A stretch of 24,902 nucleotides of DNA from JBDKJS01 sp039806065 (GTDB lineage: Bacteria > Bacteroidota > Bacteroidia > AKYH767-A > 2013-40CM-41-45). The position numbers and the translations under genes are program-made. This document shows positions 17,728 to 24,902 of this stretch, piece after piece. The notes below the pieces were generated by a model. The model did no database searches, was not told where the DNA came from, and worked only from the letters and a program-made list of their open reading frames with translations. Where the stretch lies: positions 1 to 24,902 of the forward strand of contig JBDKJS010000077.1 of assembly GCA_039806065.1 (NCBI GenBank), written 5' to 3'. The stretch's first letter is position 1, and each line of letters begins with the position of its first letter.

Positions 17728-18378
17728 ATGCTATCGGTGGATTTTAATTTAAATCAGGTAGTTCCTTCAGTTTATAAGGATCAGTCCATGGCCGCTGAGC
17801 GATTGTGGAGCCGCGAGGTTGTTCTAACTGCAGGTATTAATCATCTGGTGGTGGCTCCAAGCGGTAGAGGAAAGTCTACACTCATTCATTATCTGTATGG
17901 TATTCGAAAAGATTATTCTGGCACTATTTTGCTTGGCGAAACGGCTTTGCATAGCATGAGTGTAGATCAGTGGGCTCATTTGAGAAAAAATACTTTAAGT
18001 ATCGTTTTTCAAGATTTACGACTCTTTAATCAACTCACTGCTTATGAAAATATATTGCTAAAGTTTCAATTACATACTGACCTGTCGCTAGACTCCATTC
18101 AGTATTGGATTAATTTGTTTGAACTATCACATTGCATCCAACGACCACTGCATACCTTATCTTATGGACAGCAGCAGCGCATTGCCATCATCAGGGCCAT
18201 GGTTCAACCTTATAAGTGGTTGCTACTTGACGAACCGTTTAGTCATATTGATTCAGCTATGACAAAAATTATAGCAAATGCCATCATTGAGCGCAACCAA
18301 TCACTAGGAGCAGGTATGATTATCACTAGCCTTGATCCAAGCAACATTATTCATTTTGATCAAACATGGGTAGCTTGA
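17728..18378 (+). CDS. ABC transporter ATP-binding protein, divergent LolD/MacB-like
   Basis: A 216-residue nucleotide-binding subunit that should power the FtsX-like permease encoded next. Walker A is APSGRGKST (residues 43-51), the Q-loop glutamine is Q95 in VFQDLRLF, the signature is LSYGQQQR (144-151), and Walker B is WLLLDEP with catalytic E169. Three positions differ from consensus: Ala replaces the first Walker A Gly (A43), Tyr replaces the second Gly of LSGGQ (Y146), and the switch-loop His of the usual THD is Leu (L202 in TSLD). Lys49 and E169 are kept, so ATP binding is likely and hydrolysis possible. The last 13 bases could overlap the permease start. Best guess at subclass is the lipoprotein-export/mechanotransmission type. 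Confidence 0.9.
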   Translation: MLSVDFNLNQVVPSVYKDQSMAAERLWSREVVLTAGINHLVVAPSGRGKSTLIHYLYGIRKDYSGTILLGETALHSMSVDQWAHLRKNTLSIVFQDLRLFNQLTAYENILLKFQLHTDLSLDSIQYWINLFELSHCIQRPLHTLSYGQQQRIAIIRAMVQPYKWLLLDEPFSHIDSAMTKIIANAIIERNQSLGAGMIITSLDPSNIIHFDQTWVA

Positions 18379-19571
18379 TGATTACAAAATTGCTCAATAC
18401 AGGTAGTAACACTGCTTCTACCATGCTCAGTATGGTAGGCGGTATGTTTGGGTTATTCATTGTCATCATCGGCATTCAATTGTACCTTACTTTTTCAGCG
18501 ATCTTATTAGGTGATGAAAATTTATTAAAGGCTGAATATATAGTAGTAAATAAAAAAGTAAATCTCAGTCATAGTCTAGGCATGGCTAACGCAGGCTTCA
18601 GTGATGAAGAAATAGCAAACATTAAAAAACAAAAAGGAGTAGCAGCATTAGGTGTTTTTAAATCAAACTCATTCAAGGCAAGTGCATTTGTAGAAGCCAA
18701 TCAAAACTTCTTACCATTTTATACTGAAATATTTTTTGAATCATTGCCTAATCAATTTTTAGATGTTGATCGTAGTGTTTGGTATTGGTCAGAAGGGATG
18801 GAAGAGGTGCCAATAGTTGTGCCCAATGATTATATTAACTTATATAACTTTGGCTTTGCTCCATCGCAAGGGCTCCCTCAAATCGCTAAAGGAGCAGTAT
18901 CATTGGCTACTTTTAACATTCGCATCAGCGGCCAAGGTCAACAGAAAATCTTCAAAGGCAGAATAGTAGGCTTTACCTCCCGCATTAACTCGATTTTAGT
19001 GCCGGAAAATTTTTTGGATTTTGCCAATCAAAATTATGGAGGCATGGTGGCAAAGCAGGCTTCTAGAATCATTATTGAAAGTGAAAATCAGGCCGATGAT
19101 GGTATTTTGAAATTCCTTTCTCAACAGGGGTATGAATGGAATAATGATGCTTTGAAACATGCAAAGTTTGCTTCCATGCTTCTTATCGGCTTGAGTATTT
19201 TACTATCAGTAGCCGCAGTTATTGTATTGTTAAGTTTATTGTCTATTATACAACATGCCAGATTGCTCATTGCTAAAAATAATTATAATATTAAAACACT
19301 GATCCAATTGGGCTACCAGCATCAATCGTTGGCAAGTATTCAAAATGGTAAACTAGTAAAATTGTTTGCCATTGTGTGCCTAGGTGCTCTTGCCATTTCA
19401 TTTATTGCCTACCACCTAATTGCCCAACGCATGCTAGCCGCTTCATTTGAGGTAGGAGTTACGCTGCACATCATTTCCATTGCTATTGGGCTATTGGTTT
19501 GGCTCACATTATATTTTATTGCTGCCTACGATACTTCGCGGCAGTATAAATTATTGGCTACTATGGCATGA
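18378..19571 (+). CDS. FtsX-like (MacB/LolC-type) ABC transporter permease
   Basis: A 397-residue inner-membrane protein with the FtsX topology. One membrane helix near the N-terminus (about 18-43) is followed by a large periplasmic domain (about 45-260) and three C-terminal helices (about 265-291, 328-348 and 362-383). Between the second and third helices NIKTLIQLGYQHQSLASIQN resembles the coupling-helix region of FtsX permeases, which contacts the ATPase. The ATG at 18378 shares its A with the TGA of the ATPase gene (TGATG), a typical translational-coupling arrangement. An in-frame ATG at 18366 would add MGSL. It is probably a half-unit that dimerises or mechanotransmits, not a classical solute channel. 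The substrate is unknown. Its stop overlaps the next gene as ATGA. Confidence 0.85.
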   Translation: MITKLLNTGSNTASTMLSMVGGMFGLFIVIIGIQLYLTFSAILLGDENLLKAEYIVVNKKVNLSHSLGMANAGFSDEEIANIKKQKGVAALGVFKSNSFKASAFVEANQNFLPFYTEIFFESLPNQFLDVDRSVWYWSEGMEEVPIVVPNDYINLYNFGFAPSQGLPQIAKGAVSLATFNIRISGQGQQKIFKGRIVGFTSRINSILVPENFLDFANQNYGGMVAKQASRIIIESENQADDGILKFLSQQGYEWNNDALKHAKFASMLLIGLSILLSVAAVIVLLSLLSIIQHARLLIAKNNYNIKTLIQLGYQHQSLASIQNGKLVKLFAIVCLGALAISFIAYHLIAQRMLAASFEVGVTLHIISIAIGLLVWLTLYFIAAYDTSRQYKLLATMA

Positions 19572-19900
19572 GATGGGTCAATCTTACTTTTTTAGTATCC
19601 TATTTACCTTTTCGCATTAGCGGTATCGCATTATGGCCATTTGTATTCATTTTAAAAGGTTTAAATAACCCCCGACTACTCAACCACGAACGCATTCATT
19701 TGCAACAGCAGTTGGAGCTTGCCATTCTCTTCTTCTATCTCATTTATATTGGAAACTATCTTGTTAATTTAATTAAGTACACCAATCACCAACAAGCCTA
19801 TCGGCATATTATATTTGAGCAAGAATGCTATGCCCATGAGCATGACCTAAATTATCTTTCCGTCAGGAAACCATATCAATGTTTTCGTCAAAAAAAGTAG
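19568..19900 (+). CDS. Small membrane protein with HExxH metallopeptidase-like motif
   Basis: A 110-residue protein starting within the permease stop (ATGA overlap). Hydrophobic segments lie at about residues 5-30 and 50-70. Between them is NHERIHLQQQLE, a perfect HExxH (H40, E41, H44) as used for zinc binding in gluzincin peptidases. Further on, IIFEQECYAHEHD (about 81-93) offers Glu residues (E84, E86, E91) that could give the third ligand. I recall similar short proteins in other Bacteroidota, annotated as hypothetical. Whether it binds zinc or cuts peptide bonds is unproven. Its strict coupling to the ABC permease suggests a role at the membrane with that system. Confidence 0.75.
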   Translation: MRWVNLTFLVSYLPFRISGIALWPFVFILKGLNNPRLLNHERIHLQQQLELAILFFYLIYIGNYLVNLIKYTNHQQAYRHIIFEQECYAHEHDLNYLSVRKPYQCFRQKK

Positions 19901-19903
19901 CCA

Positions 19904-20926
19904 ATGAATACTATCAGTAAAAAGAAAAAGACCTTTAGAGTTACCGAAGAGCTGTTCATCTACTTAGAAGAGTTCGGAAGGATTGAAACACTGCCTTTCA
20001 ACTATACTGATTTATTACGATACAACACCAGCTACCCACTGCGCGACAAGCAAGGGAAGGATACCTTTTGGGAAACTGTTTTTTTTAATCCTGGCGAAAT
20101 GGAAGAGATCAATCAGAAGCTCGTTCAAACCTATGCCATTCTAAAGGTAGAAGGAAATTTGGCATTTATGGATCATCTCTATGTAGATCGGATCGACTAC
20201 TGTCCCTTTGGTAATTCTAAGCCATTTAGAATAAGAATTAAAAATCAGTACAACGATAACTTTGACTATTACTATGTGAAATTGGCCGATGCCAGTAGGG
20301 TTTATGGATTAGAGTTTGAGGATATCTTGTCTCCCAATAGAATTAATTATTTAGTAGATGTAGAAACCTTGGTAGAGGAACATATAATTGGTATACCTGG
20401 TGATCAATTTATAAAAAATAATTTAGAAAGTGAAGAAGTTAACCACACTCGTTTGGCAAAGGAATTTATAAAATTTAATGAACGGTGTTTTGTGCGTTTG
20501 CTGGGCGATATGAGATCCTATAATTTTGTAATAGATATGACAGCCGATTTTGATGATACGCAGTTCCGTTTTCGTGCCATTGATTTTGATCAACAATGCT
20601 ATGAAGGCCGCAAATCAATGTACCTTCCGCAATATTTTAAAGAGAACAATCCATTTGTGAACTTGTGTATGAAATACATCAATGCAGAAACGGTAAAACA
20701 ATACCAATTGGAAGAAAAATACCTAATGGCCCGCAGGGTGCGCACAGCAAGGTATCGCTTGGCTAATTTATTGGATGTAATGATGAGGGAAGAAATATCG
20801 CTTCCAGATAAGGTAAAGAGCCTTAGGCAAGAGTTGGCAAAACACTATCAACGTGATTACTTTTTAAAGTGTCGCAACATGGGCGAAATTATGCGCACCA
20901 GCCTAGAAGTATTGTTAGAGCATTGA
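19904..20926 (+). CDS. Conserved Bacteroidota protein with kinase-like motifs, unknown function
   Basis: A 340-residue soluble protein, with no signal peptide or membrane segment, starting three bases after the HExxH gene. I know it only as a conserved hypothetical. Motifs compatible with a distant protein-kinase-like fold can be seen: VKLADA (K126) as a possible ATP-binding Lys, a hinge-like EEHIIGIPGD (about 158-167), LLGDMRSYNFVID (199-211) resembling the catalytic-loop pattern D-x4-N, and AIDFDQ (225-230) resembling the metal-binding D-F-G region. This reading is inference from spacing and could be coincidence. It ends the five-gene run. The next gene is 115 bases away. Confidence 0.8.
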   Translation: MNTISKKKKTFRVTEELFIYLEEFGRIETLPFNYTDLLRYNTSYPLRDKQGKDTFWETVFFNPGEMEEINQKLVQTYAILKVEGNLAFMDHLYVDRIDYCPFGNSKPFRIRIKNQYNDNFDYYYVKLADASRVYGLEFEDILSPNRINYLVDVETLVEEHIIGIPGDQFIKNNLESEEVNHTRLAKEFIKFNERCFVRLLGDMRSYNFVIDMTADFDDTQFRFRAIDFDQQCYEGRKSMYLPQYFKENNPFVNLCMKYINAETVKQYQLEEKYLMARRVRTARYRLANLLDVMMREEISLPDKVKSLRQELAKHYQRDYFLKCRNMGEIMRTSLEVLLEH

Positions 20927-21041
20927 TTCAAACCAGCTAATGGTTAATGTCAGTTAAGGATTGCTTTACATTCGCAAGTTTTCATGTACATTTAGCTCCA
21001 TAAAAATTACGCATTTTTTTAAAGTGATCGTACTTTATTAA

Positions 21042-22487
21042 ATGGCCAATACCTCAAAAGCTATGCCCATGATTAAACAGTTTTTAATTTTGGTAACCAT
21101 ATTAAGTGCAGCCACACTTACTGCACAAAATCAATGGACCGTGAAGCAATGCATTGATCATGCTATGCAAAATAATATTCAAGTAAAGTTAAATCAATTA
21201 AATGAAGAAAGTAATCAACTTACAGTATCGCAAAACTATGCCAGTTTCCTTCCTGACATTAATTTAAATGCTGGTCAAAGTGCATTTTTTGGGCGGAGTA
21301 TTGATCCATATACCAATCAAATTACCCAGTCGGCCGTAACTAATGACAATGCTTCACTAAATGGCAGCATATTATTATTCAACGGCCTTCAGTTACACAA
21401 CCAGCTAAAGCAAAGTAAATATACTTACTTAAGTGCTAAGCAAGATTTGCAAAAGATAAAGAATGATATTGCGCTCAATATAATTACCGCCTATTTACAA
21501 ATACTCTATAATAGAGATCTTTACCGGACCGCTGAACTGCAACTGCAAGCCACTTCAGAACAACGCAAGCGCACACAACGCATGTTTGAATTAGATGAAG
21601 TAAATAAAAGTACCTGGCTCAACATTGATGCACAACATGCAAACGAAGAACTAAATTTAATCAATGCAAAAAATCAAGCCGACCAAGCGTTGCTCAATTT
21701 ACGGCAACTATTGGAATTAGATCCAAGCCTCCCGTTTGATATAGTTACACCGGCAATCATGCTTCCATCGGCCGATTTAATGGGGGTGGATGCCAATGCT
21801 GTTTATCTGCAGGCACTCACCAATCAGCCTGATATAAAAGGCAGTGAGCTTAGAATTCAAGCCGCATCATCTGGCCTGGCAGCAGCACGTGGAGCGCGCA
21901 TGCCTAGATTAAGTCTCAATGGGGGAGTTAATACTTCCTATTCCTCATCAGCTAAGCAGATTGATAGAATTGTGTTTGGTAATCCTGAACAAATAGGCAT
22001 TACGCAATCAGGCGATCAAGTATTCTCTATTATTCCTAGTAGTACTGTTACCCTTAAAACGAAATCATTTTCCGATCAACTTGACGAAAATTTAAGCAGA
22101 AATTATGGGTTGCAGCTTTCAATACCCATCTTGAATGGTAGAGGCATTCATACTAATATAAAGCGTCAAAAATTGGCAGTGGAGCAGGCTAATTTAAACT
22201 TGAAAAGTGCACAACTCACCCTTAGAAAGAATGTAGAACAAGCAGTGAATGATGCAAAGGCCGCTTATTTAAAATATGTAGCAGCAAGCAAAAGTGCATT
22301 AGCAAATAAAGAAGCCTTTAATGTAGATGAGAAAAAATTTGAGCTTCAGCTCATAGCCAACTACGATTATTTAATTTCGAAAAATAACCTAATACGTTCT
22401 GAAGTTAACTTACTTCAAGCAAAATATGATTATTTGTTTAAGGCTAAGTTAGTAGATTTTTATGCAGGTAAAAGTTTAGAATTTTAA
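21042..22487 (+). CDS. TolC family outer-membrane efflux protein
   Basis: A 481-residue outer-membrane channel of the TolC type, forming the exit duct of a tripartite export system. The ATG at 21042 gives MANTSKAMPMIKQFLI. The in-frame ATG at 21069 would start with MIKQFLILVTILSAATLTAQ, a normal signal peptide, and is an equally good or better start. The mature protein begins QWTVKQCIDHAMQNNIQVKL, the usual TolC opening helix. Long alpha-helical stretches of heptads (for example LKQSKYTYLSAKQDLQKI and LNLKSAQLTLRKNVEQAV) form the tunnel, with two beta-barrel hairpins between. The adaptor gene follows 20 bases later. Confidence 0.93.
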   Translation: MANTSKAMPMIKQFLILVTILSAATLTAQNQWTVKQCIDHAMQNNIQVKLNQLNEESNQLTVSQNYASFLPDINLNAGQSAFFGRSIDPYTNQITQSAVTNDNASLNGSILLFNGLQLHNQLKQSKYTYLSAKQDLQKIKNDIALNIITAYLQILYNRDLYRTAELQLQATSEQRKRTQRMFELDEVNKSTWLNIDAQHANEELNLINAKNQADQALLNLRQLLELDPSLPFDIVTPAIMLPSADLMGVDANAVYLQALTNQPDIKGSELRIQAASSGLAAARGARMPRLSLNGGVNTSYSSSAKQIDRIVFGNPEQIGITQSGDQVFSIIPSSTVTLKTKSFSDQLDENLSRNYGLQLSIPILNGRGIHTNIKRQKLAVEQANLNLKSAQLTLRKNVEQAVNDAKAAYLKYVAASKSALANKEAFNVDEKKFELQLIANYDYLISKNNLIRSEVNLLQAKYDYLFKAKLVDFYAGKSLEF

Positions 22488-22507
22488 TTTAATGTTCAAT
22501 TAATAAT

Positions 22508-23875
22508 ATGACAAAGAAAAAAAACGGATTACTAAAATGGTTAGGTATAGCCATAGCGGTACTATTGGTCATTGGAATCATAGGTAAAAAGGCAGGCTGG
22601 ATTGGTAAAGAGGAGAAAACTGCAGTAGCAGTAGAAAAAGCAATCAAACGCAACATTACTGAAATAGTAAGTGCCAGTGGTAAAATACAACCGGAAGTGG
22701 AAGTTAAAATTACGCCTGATGTATCAGGTGAAATAGTAGAGCTCAAAGTCATAGAGGGCCAGCCAGTAAAAAAGGGAGATTTGCTACTGCGCATCTTGCC
22801 AGATATCTATCAAAGTAATGTAGATAGGACCATGGCCGGATTAAATGCTTCAAAAACAAGTTTTGAAAGCGCCAAAGCTAGAGTCGTGCAGGCAGAGTCT
22901 CAGCTGAAAAGAGCAGAATCAAGCTATGAAAGGAATAAAAGGCTGTATGATGAAAAATTAATTTCGGCCAATGAATTTGAAGTAGTAAAATCAAGTTATG
23001 AAGTGGCTAAGGCTGAATTGGAAGCAGCAAAAGAGAGTGTAAGAGGAGCCAATTTTAACATTCAAAGTGCAGCAGCCGGAGTCAAAGAATCGCAAGACAA
23101 TCTAAGAAAGACCTCCATCTTTGCCCCTGTGGATGGAACCATTTCAAGATTGAATAAAGAGAAAGGGGAACGTGTAGTAGGTACCAATATGATGGAAGGA
23201 ACTGAAATAATGGTGATTGCCAACTTGAATGAAATGGAAGTAAGTGTTGATGTAAATGAAAATGATATTATAAGAGTGAGCGTTGGCGATAGTGCAGATG
23301 TGGAAGTGGACGCCTACCAAAACAAAAAGTTCAAAGGAATTGTAACTGAGGTGGCCAATAGTTCTACAAATGCCACCCTCAATATTGATCAAGTTATAAA
23401 TTTTAAAGTAAAGGTTAGAATACTGCGTGAATCCTATCAAGAGTTAGAAGCAACAAGAAATGGAAAAAGTGTTTTTAATCCTGGGATGAGTGCCACTGTT
23501 GACATTCACACCAATAGCGTGAGTAATGTAATAGCGGTGCCCATTCAGGCTGTCACCACTCGCGACACTTCTATTAAAAAATTCAGTTTTGGCAATGATG
23601 GTGAATTGCAAGATGAAAGTGTGCAAGCCGTAAACAATACTAGTGATGATAAAAATAAGAAAGTAGAACTAGTATTTGTGGTAAATGATGGCAAAGTAAA
23701 ATGGGTGCCGGTAAAAAGTGGTATTCAAGATAATTCTTTTATCGAAATAATTAGTGGCTTGAAGGAAGGCGATCAGGTTGTAATAGCACCTTATAGCGCC
23801 ATTACCAAAGACCTTTTTAATAATGATGCGGTGGAAATAAAAAAGAAGAGTGAAGTTTATAGTAAAAAAGAATGA
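22508..23875 (+). CDS. HlyD/MacA-like periplasmic adaptor of a tripartite efflux system
   Basis: A 455-residue membrane-fusion protein that bridges an inner-membrane pump to the TolC channel encoded just before it. One membrane anchor lies at about residues 9-26. The first lipoyl half is near 60-95 (PDVSGEIVELKVIEGQPVKKGD). An alpha-helical hairpin spans about 100-198, and the second lipoyl half is IFAPVDGTISRLN (about 204-216). Beta-barrel and membrane-proximal domains follow, including NPGMSATVDIHTNSVSNVIAVP. No permease or ATPase follows: the next gene is tsaB. The nearest possible partner in this window is the ABC ATPase/FtsX pair at 17728-19571, two genes upstream of tolC; pairing with it is inference. 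The last bases lie just before the tsaB start. Confidence 0.92.
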   Translation: MTKKKNGLLKWLGIAIAVLLVIGIIGKKAGWIGKEEKTAVAVEKAIKRNITEIVSASGKIQPEVEVKITPDVSGEIVELKVIEGQPVKKGDLLLRILPDIYQSNVDRTMAGLNASKTSFESAKARVVQAESQLKRAESSYERNKRLYDEKLISANEFEVVKSSYEVAKAELEAAKESVRGANFNIQSAAAGVKESQDNLRKTSIFAPVDGTISRLNKEKGERVVGTNMMEGTEIMVIANLNEMEVSVDVNENDIIRVSVGDSADVEVDAYQNKKFKGIVTEVANSSTNATLNIDQVINFKVKVRILRESYQELEATRNGKSVFNPGMSATVDIHTNSVSNVIAVPIQAVTTRDTSIKKFSFGNDGELQDESVQAVNNTSDDKNKKVELVFVVNDGKVKWVPVKSGIQDNSFIEIISGLKEGDQVVIAPYSAITKDLFNNDAVEIKKKSEVYSKKE

Positions 23876-23882
23876 TGCCACA

Positions 23883-24563
23883 ATGAGTGAACACTTCTTA
23901 CTTCATTTAGAAACCAGTACCAATATTTGTTCTGTGGCAATAAGCAATGGTAATAAGTTGATAAACAGCATTACTATCCATGAAGGTTTGCAACACGCTG
24001 AAGTGCTTTCCCCAGCCATTGACCAACTATTGAAAAACAACAATATTGCTAGAAAACACCTTTCGGCAGTAAGTGTAAGCATGGGACCAGGGTCTTTCAC
24101 CGGCCTAAGAATTGGCATGAGTACTGCTAAAGGCATCTGCTATGGGTTGGGCGTGCCATTGATAGGTATCAATACTTTATATGCCCTATCGCATGCTTAC
24201 TGTGCGCAACATCAACCGATTGACGGCTCGTTTATCATACCCATGATTGATGCACGCAGAATGGAAGTATATACCAGCTGCTATGATCATGCGCTAAATC
24301 AAATTTGGCCAGAACAACCAATGGTGCTCGCATCCCACAGTTTTGAAACATTGGGAACCGCTCCACTTTATATCATCGGTGATGGAGCAAAAAAAGCAAA
24401 GACATTATACCAAGCAGAAAAGTTTATTACCATCCATGAAAATTTTTTATGCCATGCAGCACATCTCATTGAACCAGCATTTTCTAGGTTCAATCAACAA
24501 CAATTCGACAATTTGGCAACCCTTGAACCCAATTATGGCAAGCCAGCCTCAGTAGAACGGTAA
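23883..24563 (+). CDS. tsaB: tRNA t6A biosynthesis protein TsaB
   Basis: A 226-residue ASKHA-fold protein of the TsaBDE complex, which installs threonylcarbamoyl on adenosine 37 of ANN-decoding tRNAs. The ATG at 23883 gives MSEHFLLHLETSTNICSVAI, the expected first strand. An in-frame GTG at 23850 overlaps the adaptor gene and adds an unrelated tail. MGPGSFTGLRIGMSTAKGI (about 67-85) is the family signature, and IIPMIDARRMEVYTSCYD (about 118-135) is also typical. Length is normal. It starts seven bases after the adaptor stop, so it is probably translated from the same mRNA as the efflux genes, although functionally unrelated. Confidence 0.96.
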   Translation: MSEHFLLHLETSTNICSVAISNGNKLINSITIHEGLQHAEVLSPAIDQLLKNNNIARKHLSAVSVSMGPGSFTGLRIGMSTAKGICYGLGVPLIGINTLYALSHAYCAQHQPIDGSFIIPMIDARRMEVYTSCYDHALNQIWPEQPMVLASHSFETLGTAPLYIIGDGAKKAKTLYQAEKFITIHENFLCHAAHLIEPAFSRFNQQQFDNLATLEPNYGKPASVER

Positions 24564-24636
24564 AATTATTTTCCGGTTAAGTCAACTTTTTTCGAAAAAT
24601 TTCTTTTGAAACCTTACCATTGCTTTCCACCCCCCA

Positions 24637-24668
24637 TTTGCAAATTAAAAATTTAGCTGTTACATTTA
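24637..24668 (+). promoter_or_regulatory. Candidate promoter for the secreted protein gene at 24763
   Basis: TTTG (24637-24640), a 20-base spacer and TACATTTA (24661-24668) match the Bacteroidota sigma-ABfr consensus TTTG-N19-21-TAnnTTTG except for the final base. Initiation soon after would give a leader of about 85-90 bases before the ATG at 24763. It lies in the 199-base gap after tsaB, where no terminator hairpin of note was found. Confidence 0.5.
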
Positions 24669-24762
24669 CGGTAGTAAAATAAATAAGGCATTTAAGCATT
24701 CTAAAAATCCCACCAATTTTAGATTGCATTGCTTTACTATTGGTTATATAAAATATAAGCGC

Positions 24763-24902
24763 ATGAAAAAGCAACTATGGTTAGTGTGTTTCTTGCTGGT
24801 GGGAGTATTGGCTGCATCAGCTCAAAATGTTTCTATAAGCCGGGCTTATCCAGACAGTACCTTTAACGTATGTGGTACGGGACTTTTTAAAGTTATGGTC
24901 AG
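24763..24902 (+). CDS. Secreted protein, N-terminal fragment
   Basis: The first 46 codons of an exported protein that runs past the window edge. A standard signal peptide (MKKQLWLVCFLLVGVLAASA, cleavage near AQN) is followed by NVSISRAYPDSTFNVCGTGL, which looks like the start of a beta-sandwich. This opening is similar to that of the large adhesin-like or PKD-containing secreted proteins common in Bacteroidota, but too little is present to assign it. The gene has its own promoter candidate upstream. Confidence 0.72.
   Translation, partial: MKKQLWLVCFLLVGVLAASAQNVSISRAYPDSTFNVCGTGLFKVMV

Noticed and set aside
23144..23440. 98-codon open frame antisense to the adaptor gene
   Set aside because: It is a shadow of the adaptor gene. 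The low-complexity Tyr/Ile/His/Asn composition reflects the complement of the real frame.
24577..24774. 65-codon minus-strand frame in the gap after tsaB
   Set aside because: It has no domain or signal and runs over the promoter candidate and start of the next gene.

Overview
The window reads as an ordinary chromosomal segment of an AT-rich member of the Bacteroidota, most likely from the Chitinophagales/Sphingobacteriales side. The evidence is the set of lineage-typical families (S46 dipeptidyl-peptidase, DUF4836, DUF2279, DUF6089 barrel, LytM–MerR–alaS cluster), the near absence of Shine-Dalgarno sequences, and promoter-like TTTG-N19-23-TAnnTTTG motifs. No tRNA, rRNA, insertion sequence, integrase, CRISPR array or phage gene was seen.

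Left part (1-8.4 kb): the minus strand carries the N-terminal half of glycine dehydrogenase gcvP (cut by the window edge), a 333-bp gene-free gap, a secreted S46 peptidase whose specificity residue points to an Asp/Glu-specific DPP11, a rho-independent terminator, a MerR-like regulator and a membrane-anchored LytM (M23) peptidase. Divergent from these is alaS, closed by a hairpin it shares with the convergent lipoprotein gene.

Middle (8.4-15.9 kb): a probable surface lipoprotein (-), a DUF2279 protein and a bestrophin channel (+), a DUF6089 outer-membrane barrel with a TTG start (-), and a polysaccharide deacetylase just downstream of a DPP5-type S9 peptidase (both -). The deacetylase frame has no ATG/GTG/TTG start that keeps its catalytic motif. 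Next come an unrecognised secreted protein (+) and an ElaA-type acetyltransferase (-), which overlap tail to tail.

Right part (16.0-24.9 kb, all +): a tightly packed five-gene run encodes a DUF4836 envelope protein, a divergent ABC ATPase, an FtsX-like permease, a small membrane protein with an HExxH motif, and a protein with kinase-like motifs. These are joined by 3-6 nt gaps or overlaps and are the best candidate in the window for an uncharacterised system. A TolC outer-membrane protein and a MacA/HlyD adaptor follow without their own inner-membrane pump, then tsaB (t6A tRNA modification), then the start of a secreted protein behind a good promoter candidate.

Themes: peptide scavenging (DPP11 plus DPP5, with gcvP for glycine catabolism), cell-envelope maintenance and export, and core translation (alaS, tsaB).
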